Positions 16,264 to 24,623 are shown, counted from the first letter of the stretch. The stretch: DNA of 43,853 nt from Sphingobacterium sp. (GCA_022712315.1 JALAGS010000112.1:1-43853), one strand, 5' to 3'. Made by a program: numbers and translations. Notes: a model not told the origin generated them from the letters alone.

Positions 16264-18711
16264 TTATGCTCCAACATTTACCAAATCTGCAAATACACCT
16301 GCTGCTGTCACCTCAGCCCCTGCTCCAGGCCCCTTTACGACCAGAGGACGTTCCTTATAGCGTTCTGTAGTAAATGATATAATATTATCGCTACCTGATA
16401 ATGCATAAAAGGGGTGGTTTTCATCAACAAACTGAATTGAAATAGAGACCTTTCCATTTTCCAGTTTTCCGATATAACGGATGACTTTATTTTCATCGGC
16501 AGCCTTCTTCTTCATTTCTTCGAAATATCCATTTTCCCGTTGCAGTTCTGTATAAAAAGAATCTACTGTATCCGCTTTCAAACATGCTGGCGGTAAAATT
16601 GCACCAAGGTCCACATCTTCTGCTTCAATGGCATATCCGGCATCTCTTGCTAAGATTAGCATTTTACGCATAAAATCTATGCCTCCTAAATCATCCCTTG
16701 GATCTGGTTCAGTATATCCCAGTTCCTGCGCCTGTTTTACCACATTATAGAAGGAAGCATCCGCTTTAAAATTGTTAAAAATATAGGATATTGTTCCGGA
16801 GAGGATAGCTTCAATCTTCACTATACGGTCACCGCTCAGCATCAAATCTTTAAGAACTCTGACAATAGGTAACCCTGCGCCTACATTGGTTTCATAAAAG
16901 AAATCTACACCGTGTTTATGCGCCGTATCCCGGAGGGTCTTATACTGTTCATATTTTCCTGAATTGGCAATTTTATTACAAGTGACAATCGAAATATTGG
17001 ATTTAAAAATATCTTCATAGTAGGTCGCTGGAAGTTTACTGGCCGTATTATCAATAAATACACAGTTTGGTAAATTCAGTGTTTTCATCCGCTCAACAAA
17101 TAATGCTAAGTCTGATTCGGTTCCATTCTTAGCGAGCTCATCGGACCAATTACTTAAGTCGACGCCTTCGGTATTAAAAAGCATTTTACGGCTATTTGAA
17201 ATTCCGACAACCTTAATTTCAATATCATTCTTATCCAGCAGGAAATCGTGTTGATTTTCCAATTGTTTAAATAACGTTGCACCGATATTACCAGTACCGA
17301 TATTAAATACATGCAACGTTTTCTTTAATTCCGCGAAAAAGGCGTCGTGCACAGCGTTGAGTGCTTTAGCCAAATCACCTTTACCAATAATAACAGATAT
17401 ATTGTATTCAGATGATCCTTGAGCAATAGCACGAACATTGATCCCGTTACGGCCCAGAGCGGCAAATAACCGCCCGGACATGCCAGGTGTTCTTTTCATA
17501 TTTTCACCCACAATGGCCAAAACAGATAGATTATCCTCGATCGCCGGAACGACCAGTTTATTGGCTTGAATTTCCAATTCAAATTCCACTTCGATCAATT
17601 GTATCGCGCGTTTGGCATCGGATGGATTTACAGCAAATGTGATGCTATGTTCTGAAGAAGACTGTGTGATCAGGACAACATTGATCTGTTCTCTAGCCAG
17701 GAGTGTAAAAAGCCGTCCACTAAAACCCGATTTACCAATCATACCCGATCCACTCAGGTTGATTACCGAGATATCCGAGATAGAAGAAATTCCCTTTATT
17801 GGGAGCGCAGTTTTTCCACTATCAAACTGAATTACTGTTCCGGAGAAATCTGGTTCAAAAGTATTACGAATAACGATCGGTATCTTCTTTAAAAAGGCCG
17901 GAATCATAGTCGGCGGGTAAATCACCTTCGCTCCAAAATACGATAGCTCCATGGCCTCTGTGTAAGATAATACCGGTAGTGAAAAAGCTTTCTTCACAAT
18001 CCGTGGATCAGCAGTTAGCATGCCATTTACATCCGTCCAAATTTCGATCGCTCTAGCATCGAGTATCGACCCGAAAATAGCTGCGGTATAATCCGAGCCC
18101 CCTCTTCCTAATGTTGTGATACGTCCATTTTCGTTACTACCAATGAAACCAGTGACAAACAGAAGTTTATCGCTATGCGTGATGTATAGGGATTTCACCA
18201 ATTGCTCCGTTAAAACTTCATTTAAATGAGCATTACCAAAATTTGAATCAGTTTTCACGTAATGGGAGGCATCTACAAATAGAGACTCAGGAATATACTG
18301 CTCCATAACCTTAGACACCATATAATTTGAACAACGTTCTCCATAACTAAGGATCAAATCCTTGCTTTGATTGCTTAGTTCCTTTAATGCAAAAATTCCT
18401 TGGAGAAGGTCCTCTATTTCGTTAAAAAATAGTTTCAGTTTTGTAAATACAGGATTTTGGTATTTCACTGCCAGAAGCTCTTTAACCACCGTAAAATGCT
18501 TATCTTCCAAGGATTTTAGGCCATCGGAAAAGGACTTTCCCTCCGCAGCATCCTCCGCCAACTGAGTAAGCAGGTTTGTTACACCCGACATCGCTGACAA
18601 TACAACTAATGGCTTTTCCTTTGCATCGTAAGATTTTTTAACAATACTTAGGACCGCCTTAAGACTTTCTACTGTGCCAACCGATGTTCCTCCAAATTTT
18701 AAAACTTTCAT
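16264..18711 (-). CDS. thrA: bifunctional aspartokinase / homoserine dehydrogenase
   Basis: An 815-residue fusion catalysing the first and third steps of threonine synthesis: aspartate to aspartyl phosphate, and aspartate semialdehyde to homoserine. The kinase domain (about 1-285) begins MKVLKFGGTSVGTVE. Two ACT domains (about 310-455) contain the pairs SGRLFTLLAREQINVVLITQ and SGRLFAALGRNGINVRAIAQ, the usual site for allosteric feedback. The homoserine dehydrogenase begins near 465 with VFNIGTGNIGATLFKQL (NAD(P)-binding) and includes ETNVGAGLPIVRVLKDL and GGIDFMRKMLILARDAGY. Length matches E. coli ThrA (820). It is the first structural gene after the leader-peptide attenuator. Confidence 0.97.
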   Translation of the reverse strand: MKVLKFGGTSVGTVESLKAVLSIVKKSYDAKEKPLVVLSAMSGVTNLLTQLAEDAAEGKSFSDGLKSLEDKHFTVVKELLAVKYQNPVFTKLKLFFNEIEDLLQGIFALKELSNQSKDLILSYGERCSNYMVSKVMEQYIPESLFVDASHYVKTDSNFGNAHLNEVLTEQLVKSLYITHSDKLLFVTGFIGSNENGRITTLGRGGSDYTAAIFGSILDARAIEIWTDVNGMLTADPRIVKKAFSLPVLSYTEAMELSYFGAKVIYPPTMIPAFLKKIPIVIRNTFEPDFSGTVIQFDSGKTALPIKGISSISDISVINLSGSGMIGKSGFSGRLFTLLAREQINVVLITQSSSEHSITFAVNPSDAKRAIQLIEVEFELEIQANKLVVPAIEDNLSVLAIVGENMKRTPGMSGRLFAALGRNGINVRAIAQGSSEYNISVIIGKGDLAKALNAVHDAFFAELKKTLHVFNIGTGNIGATLFKQLENQHDFLLDKNDIEIKVVGISNSRKMLFNTEGVDLSNWSDELAKNGTESDLALFVERMKTLNLPNCVFIDNTASKLPATYYEDIFKSNISIVTCNKIANSGKYEQYKTLRDTAHKHGVDFFYETNVGAGLPIVRVLKDLMLSGDRIVKIEAILSGTISYIFNNFKADASFYNVVKQAQELGYTEPDPRDDLGGIDFMRKMLILARDAGYAIEAEDVDLGAILPPACLKADTVDSFYTELQRENGYFEEMKKKAADENKVIRYIGKLENGKVSISIQFVDENHPFYALSGSDNIISFTTERYKERPLVVKGPGAGAEVTAAGVFADLVNVGA

Positions 18712-18752
18712 ACTGTTTTATACTGTTTGTTTAGATTGATGATTTTTATGAT

Positions 18753-18792
18753 AAAAAAGAAGCGCTTTCCTTTTGTCGAGGAAAGCGCTTCT
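18753..18792 (-). terminator. attenuator terminator of the thr operon
   Basis: On the minus strand, 33 bases after the leader-peptide stop, GAAGCGCTTTCC pairs perfectly with GGAAAGCGCTTC (arms 18780-18791 and 18759-18770, nine-base loop, one more A-T pair at the base) and is followed by TTTTTTAT. It lies 42 bases before the thrA ATG, so it would end transcription before thrA unless prevented. Confidence 0.92.
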
Positions 18793-18796
18793 AAAT

Positions 18797-18810
18797 ATTG
18801 TGTCTACAAT
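18797..18810 (-). promoter_or_regulatory. small hairpin between leader peptide and attenuator terminator
   Basis: ATTGT/ACAAT with a four-base loop lies between the leader stop codon and the terminator. It could act as a pause hairpin; this is inference. Confidence 0.4.
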
Positions 18811-18824
18811 TATATACAACGAAA

Positions 18825-18890
18825 CTACTTCCTCCTAAGTTTTATCCCGGTGGTAATAATAATCGACGTAATAATTGTATTTGTGTTCAT
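18825..18890 (-). CDS. thrL: thr operon leader peptide
   Basis: A 21-codon frame, ATG at 18890 to TAG at 18825, 113 bases before thrA. Five codons are threonine (ACA, ACA, ACG, ACC, ACC) and six are isoleucine (five ATT, one ATA), all between codons 3 and 16; the core reads TIITSIIITTG. This composition resembles E. coli ThrL, whose Thr and Ile codons stall the ribosome when those charged tRNAs are short. The last codons (AGG AGG AAG) contain GAGGAA (18829-18834), which could pair with TTCCTC in the 5' arm and loop of the terminator (18778-18783) as an antiterminator. A ribosome at the stop codon would cover it; a ribosome stalled upstream would leave it free. It is shorter than a usual gene call but well supported by context. 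Confidence 0.9.
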   Translation of the reverse strand: MNTNTIITSIIITTGIKLRRK

Positions 18891-18909
18891 TGCTTTTGCT
18901 TATGTTTTG

Positions 18910-18942
18910 TAAATATAGAACAAATATTATCACTTTACCAAA
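18910..18942 (-). promoter_or_regulatory. thr operon promoter
   Basis: On the minus strand TTTG (18939-18942) is followed after 21 bases by TATATTTA (18910-18917), one base from the TAnnTTTG consensus. The predicted start near 18903 leaves about 12 bases before the leader-peptide ATG. Confidence 0.5.
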
Positions 18943-19144
18943 GAAAATTAATATTTTTTTTAAGATTCACAACAGGAAACCCAATAGAGTGGCATTCTAT
19001 CATAATAGTAATGTTTTTAGATGTAGCAAAAGATCTACTTTGTGTAGTCAATGATTGACAGTGCTATTAATTTACAATATGCCCAAAATGAACTTTAGCA
19101 AGATGTTAAAATTGTTAAAATTTCGTTAAATACCTTAAAATAAA
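18943..19144. other. AT-rich divergent intergenic region, no gene
   Basis: No convincing gene on either strand. The right end holds four TTAAA tracts (starting 19106, 19115, 19126, 19135) at roughly ten-base intervals just upstream of the next promoter, which may act as a bent or UP-type element. ACAGTG occurs at 19058, 19179 and 19201, without clear symmetry. Confidence 0.45.
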
Positions 19145-19176
19145 TTTGACCTTAAACTGATATTGTATTATATTCG
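19145..19176 (+). promoter_or_regulatory. promoter of the NlpC/P60 gene
   Basis: TTTG (19145-19148) is followed after 20 bases by TATATTCG (19169-19176), one base from the -7 consensus. The predicted leader is about 65 bases. TAAATTTG at 19141-19148 is itself an exact consensus match and may be a second start. Confidence 0.5.
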
Positions 19177-19247
19177 CAACAGTGCTGTCCAAAATAGATG
19201 ACAGTGTTGAATTTTAAAAGTTAAATGTTGTACAAAAAAGCGATTTA

Positions 19248-19829
19248 ATGAAAACAAAGAAATTTATAGCGTCAATGCTATTTATCGGCTTATGTCTAGT
19301 GTCGCAGGCACAAACCAACAGAAACTCCAAACCAGAATCAGATCCTGATAACCTAGCGAAAGAATACTTTTCACAAATCATGGGAGTTGCAGTCTCAGCA
19401 ACAACAAATACCAAACTTTATCAATTTGTTTATGAATGGCTAGGTACTCCATACCGTTTAGGGGGAGATTCAAAAAGAGGCATTGATTGTTCTAAATTTT
19501 CTTATGAATTATACGATAAAGTGTTTAACACTTCATTAGGGTATAATAGCAGAAATCAGTATTCTCAAGTCAAAACTGTTGAAAAGAATGAACTTAAAGC
19601 AGGTGATTTGGTATTCTTCAAAATTAGAAGTAAAAGTATCACACACGTGGGGGTCTATATCGGGGACAATAAATTTGCACATGCATCTTCGAGCAAAGGT
19701 GTCATGATCAGCAATTTGGATGAGCCTTACTGGCGACGTTATTATTACAATGGAGGTCGTTTACCAGAAGATAATAGATCGCTTACCGCGGAAATATTAA
19801 AAGCAGAAAAAGATAATAAATTGAATTAA
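19248..19829 (+). CDS. NlpC/P60-family (C40) peptidoglycan endopeptidase
   Basis: A 193-residue exported peptidase. The signal peptide is about residues 1-22 (ending VSQAQ). The papain-like domain starts near residue 60 (YEWLGTPYRLGGDSKRGIDCSKFSYELYD) with the catalytic cysteine in DCSKF near residue 83; the histidine lies in ITHVGVYIGDNKFAHASS (about 138-155). Relatives cut the D-Glu to diamino-acid bond in peptidoglycan stem peptides. No SH3 or LysM binding domain is present, so substrate targeting is by the catalytic domain alone. It lies in a stretch rich in envelope genes, has its own promoter and is followed by a terminator. Confidence 0.9.
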   Translation: MKTKKFIASMLFIGLCLVSQAQTNRNSKPESDPDNLAKEYFSQIMGVAVSATTNTKLYQFVYEWLGTPYRLGGDSKRGIDCSKFSYELYDKVFNTSLGYNSRNQYSQVKTVEKNELKAGDLVFFKIRSKSITHVGVYIGDNKFAHASSSKGVMISNLDEPYWRRYYYNGGRLPEDNRSLTAEILKAEKDNKLN

Positions 19830-19852
19830 TAAAAATTGATTTGATGTCTGAC

Positions 19853-19888
19853 AAGTCCAAAACGTTTAACTCGTTTTGGACTTTTTTT
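19853..19888 (+). terminator. intrinsic terminator after the NlpC/P60 gene
   Basis: The perfect twelve-base-pair stem AAGTCCAAAACG / CGTTTTGGACTT (19853-19883) is followed by a T-run. Its presence excludes the longer possible starts for the next gene. Confidence 0.92.
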
Positions 19889-19904
19889 ATACAATATAAT
19901 ATCC

Positions 19905-19912
19905 TATTTTTA
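19905..19912 (+). promoter_or_regulatory. probable -7 element of the pyrR-like gene
   Basis: TATTTTTA, one base from TAnnTTTG, ends 24 bases before the ATG at 19937 and follows the upstream terminator. Confidence 0.4.
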
Positions 19913-19936
19913 CCCTATAATCATCGGAATACTATT

Positions 19937-20449
19937 ATGTCTTCAAAGAAAACGCTCATCTTAAATAAAGAACAAATAAAACAAAAATCTATTCGGATTG
20001 CCTATCAAATTTTGGAAGACAATTTTGAGGATGAAACACTTGTATTGGTAGGAATTGCTGACCGGGGTTATGTATTTGCGCAACGTCTACAGGCGATCTT
20101 GCAGGACATTTCAGACAAGGAAATCCTGTTGATTAAGGTCACTATGAAAAAAACCAGCCGGTCGTTAAGTGCAAGCACAGACTTGCCTGTTGATATCGCA
20201 AAAGATAAGACGATTATTCTCGTTGACGATGTGCTCAATAGCGGCAGAGCATTAGCTTATGGATTAGGTGTATTCCTGAATGTTCCACTTAAGAAAATGA
20301 GAACGGCTGTATTAATTGACAGAAGCCACCATAAGTTTCCCATATTTAGTGACTACTATGGAACGAAGCTTTCCACGATATTAAGAGAACACGTTACTGT
20401 TACTCTCGAAGAATTCGATAATGAAGAAGATGCAGCATGGTTAGTCTAA
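19937..20449 (+). CDS. pyrR: PyrR-like phosphoribosyltransferase
   Basis: A 170-residue type I phosphoribosyltransferase. The PRPP-binding loop is TIILVDDVLNSGRALAYGL (about 98-116), and the following AVLIDRSHHKFPIFSDYYGTKLST segment matches the signature region of PyrR, the bifunctional uracil phosphoribosyltransferase and pyrimidine regulator of B. subtilis. No pyr biosynthesis genes are adjacent and I see no PyrR-binding anti-antiterminator here, so a purely enzymatic role is possible. The ATG at 19937 (MSSKKTLILNKEQI) is chosen; in-frame ATGs at 19841 and 19844 would place 32 odd residues over the upstream terminator. The stop codon is inside the gene's own terminator. Confidence 0.8.
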   Translation: MSSKKTLILNKEQIKQKSIRIAYQILEDNFEDETLVLVGIADRGYVFAQRLQAILQDISDKEILLIKVTMKKTSRSLSASTDLPVDIAKDKTIILVDDVLNSGRALAYGLGVFLNVPLKKMRTAVLIDRSHHKFPIFSDYYGTKLSTILREHVTVTLEEFDNEEDAAWLV

Positions 20450-20467
20450 ACCATGCTGTTATTTTTT
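20433..20467 (+). terminator. intrinsic terminator overlapping the pyrR stop and the convergent gene end
   Basis: CAGCATGGTT (20433-20442) pairs with AACCATGCTG (20449-20458), and TTATTTTTTT follows. The pyrR stop (20447-20449) is in the loop, and the T-run encodes the final lysines and stop of the convergent transglycosylase gene. Confidence 0.85.
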
Positions 20468-21922
20468 TGAAACTTTCAATTTCATTCCCGGCTTAATCCG
20501 ATTTCCACTTAAATCGTTTTCACTTTTAAGCCGACCGACCGAGGTTCCATTTTTATCTGCAATCTCAGATAATGTATCGCCTTTCTTCACAACATAATAC
20601 GCTGTACGCGTAGCATTAGAGGCACGCTGTTGGCTCTTCTTTGAAGATCTTTCCGTATTACGCGCTAATTTGGCACTTACAAAATCATCCTCCTTTTTTA
20701 TCAGTAGATTTTGCCCAGGGACAATCTGATTGCCACGCAGGTTATTCCAGGATTTTATATCCTGTACGGTTACTTCAAACTTATCAGCGATTGAAGCAAA
20801 TGTCTCCCCAACTTTAACTTTATACCTGCCATTTTGAATGGATTCTCCTAAATTTTCAGCCTGACTGCTATTTACCGAAGGTACTGGCGTATTAAGAGCG
20901 GCATACAATTCCTCTGTGGCTATCTTTTTATCAACTACAGGTAAAATTAGTCGCAATGGAGAGTCTTCCGTACCGTTTAATACATTCTTTTTAAAACTGG
21001 GGTTCAATGCACGTAATGTCTCTTTTGACACATGCAGAGCATCCGCTATTTGATTCAGTGAAATCCGTTTATTGATATCCAATGACTGTGTCCGCAGTGA
21101 AAGTTCGGTATCCGCCGCATTGATGTCATTTTCATCCGCATATTTCATCGCATATGTCATGGCGATAAATTTAGGGATATAGTTTTGGGTCTGCTGTGTC
21201 AGATATGGAGCGATATCCCAAAAGGTAGCTTTATCCTTTCCCGAGCGTTGAATCGCACGGCTGACAGCGCCTTTACCACCATTATAAGATGCTATCGCTA
21301 ATAACCAATCACCATACTCATCATAAGCTTCTTTCAGGATCTTTGCAATCGCATAACTTGATGCAATGGGATCCATACGTTGGTCAGTATAACTGTCTAC
21401 AGTAAGATGATAGGTTTTGGCCTCATAGTACATCAATTGCCATAAGCCTGTTGCTCCGGCACTAGAGATATCACGTGGATTTAAAGATGATTCGACGACA
21501 CTCAAATATTTGAGTTCACGTGGTACGCCGACCTCATCCATGATTTTATCAAACAATGGGAAATAATATTGCCCTAATCCCATCATCCGGCACATGTAGG
21601 GATTGTAGTTATCAGATGTATATTTAGCGATCAAATCTTTTACCCTCGGCGAATAATCCAATGGCACCTCACGCTCTATTGCTTTCAATTTTCGAACCAG
21701 CTGTATATCTTCATCTGTAATTTCTGAATCATGCCGGTTATTTCCCGAAGATTTTATACTGTCCAGGTATTGATAAATCTCCTGCTTTTCCTTTTCGATG
21801 CTTTTTTGAAAGAAGGTCTGGGCGGCTTCTTTCATGCCTTCTACAGCGCTTTCTTGGGCCATGAGTGGCAGCACATAGCATACCCCTCCTAGTATTGAAA
21901 TTAACGTCTGTTTTCCGATCAT
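20459..21922 (-). CDS. LysM-containing lytic transglycosylase (MltD-like)
   Basis: A 487-residue exported muramidase. Residues 1-22 form a signal peptide ending PLMAQ. The SLT domain (about 110-260) has the catalytic glutamate in YLSVVESSLNPRDISSAGATGLWQLM and the IASYNGGKGAV motif. Two clear LysM domains follow, RYKVKVGETFASIADKFEV (about 367-415) and YYVVKKGDTLSEIADKNGT (about 440-485), with a weaker LysM-like SLNQIADALHVSKETLRALNP near 290. It should cleave glycan strands to 1,6-anhydromuropeptides while bound to peptidoglycan. It is convergent with pyrR and upstream of the tatA terminator. Confidence 0.92.
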   Translation of the reverse strand: MIGKQTLISILGGVCYVLPLMAQESAVEGMKEAAQTFFQKSIEKEKQEIYQYLDSIKSSGNNRHDSEITDEDIQLVRKLKAIEREVPLDYSPRVKDLIAKYTSDNYNPYMCRMMGLGQYYFPLFDKIMDEVGVPRELKYLSVVESSLNPRDISSAGATGLWQLMYYEAKTYHLTVDSYTDQRMDPIASSYAIAKILKEAYDEYGDWLLAIASYNGGKGAVSRAIQRSGKDKATFWDIAPYLTQQTQNYIPKFIAMTYAMKYADENDINAADTELSLRTQSLDINKRISLNQIADALHVSKETLRALNPSFKKNVLNGTEDSPLRLILPVVDKKIATEELYAALNTPVPSVNSSQAENLGESIQNGRYKVKVGETFASIADKFEVTVQDIKSWNNLRGNQIVPGQNLLIKKEDDFVSAKLARNTERSSKKSQQRASNATRTAYYVVKKGDTLSEIADKNGTSVGRLKSENDLSGNRIKPGMKLKVSKK

Positions 21923-22041
21923 AAATTTACTGTTAAATCCGAGTTTGATTCTTCTGCTGAAAAATCAACAATAATCTAAACGCTTAGAAATGGATTTTAG
22001 TATAAAAATGGTTTTCGTCCTATTTTGCTGCAGGCCGAGTA

Positions 22042-22079
22042 TAAAACAAAATACGATCTTGTTCCTCACAAAATCGTAT
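22042..22079 (-). terminator. intrinsic terminator of tatA
   Basis: On the minus strand ATACGATTTTG / CAAGATCGTAT (ten of eleven positions paired, 22051-22079) is followed by TTTTGTTTTAT, 27 bases after the tatA stop. Confidence 0.75.
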
Positions 22080-22106
22080 CTATGCTATATGGGATCAAAA
22101 TCTCCC

Positions 22107-22304
22107 TTATTTGTTATCTTCTACTTCAGATTTTTTTTCAGGTGAAGACTCATCTTTCTGACCTTCTTTAAACTCCTTCACTCCTTTACCCAATCCGCGC
22201 ATCAATTCAGGAATCTTCTTGCCACCAAATAATAGTAACAATATTACTACAATGACAATTAACTCTTGCCCCCCGATTCCCATGATTAATAATGATGTTG
22301 ACAT
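22107..22304 (-). CDS. tatA: Sec-independent translocase subunit TatA
   Basis: A 65-residue TatA/E protein. A short N-terminal transmembrane helix (about 13-27, [22 protein letters not shown]) is followed by the FGGKK hinge, an amphipathic helix ([17 protein letters not shown]) and a charged tail. TatA oligomers form the pore that moves folded proteins with twin-arginine signals. The phenylalanine and glycine of the hinge are conserved. No tatC is adjacent. A Tat substrate candidate, the SGNH hydrolase, lies 12 kb away. Confidence 0.95.
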   Translation of the reverse strand: MSTSLLIMGIGGQELIVIVVILLLLFGGKKIPELMRGLGKGVKEFKEGQKDESSPEKKSEVEDNK

Positions 22305-22354
22305 AACTATAATTTCTTGTTTTTCAATTCTTTTAAACTAAAACTTTTCTCTTT

Positions 22355-22370
22355 CATTACAAATGTAATG
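22355..22370 (-). promoter_or_regulatory. tatA -7 element inside a 16-bp palindrome
   Basis: On the minus strand TACATTTG (22360-22367) matches TAnnTTTG. It sits within CATTAC-AAAT-GTAATG, whose six-base arms are perfectly symmetric. A protein bound to the palindrome would block the promoter; that is inference. The predicted leader is about 48 bases. Confidence 0.5.
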
Positions 22371-22397
22371 ATAATTATTAAATATAGTAATTATTTC

Positions 22398-23711
22398 TTA
22401 TCTCGCCAACCACGACATCGGATTCATTGGTGTTGTTCCTTGTAATACAGAAAATTCTACCATCGGAACACCTGTATCCGAGTCTACATCTGCCGTTCCT
22501 ATAGTTTGTCCAGTGCTTACTTTCTGTCCTTTTGAAACACTTACTCCAGCCAAATTCATATACACCGTAAAGTACTCACCATGTTTAATCATGACAATAC
22601 GCTGTCCCATCATCGATACTATACTCAAAACTTCTCCATTAAATACTGCCTTCACGGCCGCACCGCTTGATGTTTGTATTTTAACAGTTTCGTGATCCCA
22701 ATTGACATTTCTTCCGACACTTTCAGAACCAAACTCTTGCATAATCTTCGCATTAGAAACAGGCCAAGGTAAGCTACCGCGGTTCGATCTAAAGTCATTT
22801 GAAAGTTTGACTGCTTCCGGGGTACTACGTAAGACTTCAGAATCTGATTTTCGCGTGGTATTACTGCTTTTCGAACTTGTATTATTCTTACCTTTTGTAT
22901 TCGATGCAGATTCATTCGCTTTGCGGTTGCGCTCAGCAGCGGCTTCTGCTGCACGACGTGCCGCCTCAGCCCGCCGACGTTCAGCTTCAATCTCTCTTCT
23001 AATGATTTCCTTAATGGCCGCATTAATACGACGTTCCTCTTTTTGCTTTTGTGTAATATCTTTCTTCACCCCACGTTCTGTAACAATTAGATCGCTCAAT
23101 TGTCCTGAAAAAACAGATCGTTGTTGTGAAATGGTTCTTTTCTCATTTTCTTGCTCTTTCATCAAAGCAACCTGTTTATTTCGGTCCGCCTGCAATTGAG
23201 CGATTTTTTGTTCAATCTGTTTCTTGGTATTTTCAATATCGGCAGCTTTCAGCTTTCTCGAATCGTTAAACTGTTGCAGGTACTTTACCCGTCGGAATCC
23301 TTGATTAAAATCCTTCGACGCAAAAATAAACATCAATTTATTATAGGCATTTCGGTTTCTGAACGCAAACATCACCATCTTCTCATAGTCACGTTTCATC
23401 TTTTCCAACTCAGCCTTCAACTTATTTACGGCAGCTGTATTTGCGTTGATATGCTTATTGATGACAGCGACTTCCGAAGTAATGGTATTTATCTTCTGCT
23501 CGCGTAAGTTAATCTGCTTACTTAATGCTGTCACTTGTTGTTGGGTCAGTGATTTTTCTTTTGCAATCTCTTTGACCGTATTTTGTAATTCAGCAATTTC
23601 GCGATTGAGCTTCTCGCGCTGTTTTTCAAGTTCAGCCCGAGTCTGTGCCGATGAAATCCCAATCATGAAAAGGAAAGCAGCTATACTAAGTATCGTCTTT
23701 TTAAAGTTCAT
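22398..23711 (-). CDS. envC: EnvC-like murein hydrolase activator (degenerate LytM)
   Basis: A 437-residue exported protein. After a signal peptide (about 1-22) there is a long coiled coil (about 24-260), ending in an unusual R/A/E-rich stretch (IEAERRRAEAARRAAEAAAER) and a Ser/Asn-rich linker. The C-terminal LytM/M23 domain (about 315-437) starts GSLPWPVSNAKIMQEFG. The M23 zinc ligands are not conserved: the HxH motif position reads MVEFSV and the first histidine region reads NVNWDHETV. That is the pattern of EnvC, which activates cell-separation amidases rather than cutting peptidoglycan itself. It follows the TPR-DUF4292 pair on the same strand. Confidence 0.88.
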   Translation of the reverse strand: MNFKKTILSIAAFLFMIGISSAQTRAELEKQREKLNREIAELQNTVKEIAKEKSLTQQQVTALSKQINLREQKINTITSEVAVINKHINANTAAVNKLKAELEKMKRDYEKMVMFAFRNRNAYNKLMFIFASKDFNQGFRRVKYLQQFNDSRKLKAADIENTKKQIEQKIAQLQADRNKQVALMKEQENEKRTISQQRSVFSGQLSDLIVTERGVKKDITQKQKEERRINAAIKEIIRREIEAERRRAEAARRAAEAAAERNRKANESASNTKGKNNTSSKSSNTTRKSDSEVLRSTPEAVKLSNDFRSNRGSLPWPVSNAKIMQEFGSESVGRNVNWDHETVKIQTSSGAAVKAVFNGEVLSIVSMMGQRIVMIKHGEYFTVYMNLAGVSVSKGQKVSTGQTIGTADVDSDTGVPMVEFSVLQGTTPMNPMSWLAR

Positions 23712-23819
23712 TTACAGTACTATTTTTTTGTGTTTGCCATCTTTCTACCCTATCAGTTTACGCCTAACTTTAGCAAACTAATTGCGAAAGTAATAAATCT
23801 AATGGAAATAGACAGCTTC

Positions 23820-24623
23820 TCATCGGATTACTTTATAACGTGACGATACTGAAAAAGGCATTTCGACCGGTTCATTAAAAGTCACTTTATTGAAATTTAT
23901 CTCTGTTTTTATCTCTTGGCGGCCATCAGAGATAATCATTTTTAACAGCATCGGAAATTCCTGTCCAGAAGCCATGGCATATTGCCCATAATTAGCCTCG
24001 AGTAGCTGTTTTTTGGAAAGTTGTGCCAATCTGAATTGATAAGGCCTATTGTTATTATTTAATTTATACAAAAAATCCAGCTCATTCAGTTTACCATCCA
24101 GCTGAACAGAGGTCGAATCCTGTTTAAAGTTTACCTGATCGATATCGGACAATAGATTCACAGACAGGTTAGCCAGCAATAGATCCTGTAAGTTTCCAAA
24201 AGTCAGATCCGGACTTGCAAAACGATAGAGATAATCGAATGGTTTAACCATATATTCACTCTGGAATTTATTTAAGATTTGTACACTATCGGGTGTTATC
24301 AGTACCCGAGCCACTTCGATACCTAATGTAGCGGAAATGGAAATCCAGATTCTCTTGTCTTTCTCTATTCGAATATTCGAAGTGACATCATAATTGTCCT
24401 TGCCAAGATCAAGACGCATTTTAGCTTTTCCGGAAAAAGTTGAATAATTCAAATTGGTCAAAAAAAGATTTCGTAAGCTGTTTTTCTTTGCTTCCCTTGT
24501 ATTATCTTTTATAACCAATTCATTTTCTGCTTTGAGGTCAGCCCCTTTTAGCAGCTTCTTCTTGGAACTACAAGAAGAAAGCAGAAAGACCACAGCACTC
24601 ACCCAAACAATTTTATTCCACAT
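23820..24623 (-). CDS. DUF4292 outer-membrane lipoprotein
   Basis: A 267-residue lipoprotein. The ATG at 24623 gives MWNKIVWVSAVVFLLSSCSSKKK with lipobox LLSSC; an in-frame TTG at 24638 adds five residues and is less likely. The mature part is beta-rich (YSTFSGKAKMRLDLGKDNYDVTSNIRIEKDKRIWISISATLGIEVARVLI), matching the Bacteroidota DUF4292 family, which has a LolA/LolB-like fold by distant similarity. It may bind lipid or assist lipoprotein transport, but that is inference. Its start overlaps the end of the TPR gene by eleven bases, so translation is probably coupled. Confidence 0.85.
   Translation of the reverse strand: MWNKIVWVSAVVFLLSSCSSKKKLLKGADLKAENELVIKDNTREAKKNSLRNLFLTNLNYSTFSGKAKMRLDLGKDNYDVTSNIRIEKDKRIWISISATLGIEVARVLITPDSVQILNKFQSEYMVKPFDYLYRFASPDLTFGNLQDLLLANLSVNLLSDIDQVNFKQDSTSVQLDGKLNELDFLYKLNNNNRPYQFRLAQLSKKQLLEANYGQYAMASGQEFPMLLKMIISDGRQEIKTEINFNKVTFNEPVEMPFSVSSRYKVIR

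Noticed and set aside
18727..19058. Plus-strand frames upstream of the NlpC/P60 gene
   Set aside because: They run antisense through the thr attenuator and leader peptide, which have strong independent support; the translations look like AT-rich noise.
22702..23199. 165-codon plus-strand frame antisense to the envC-like gene
   Set aside because: It is a shadow of the coiled-coil and linker coding region; the minus-strand product has a signal peptide and a recognisable domain.
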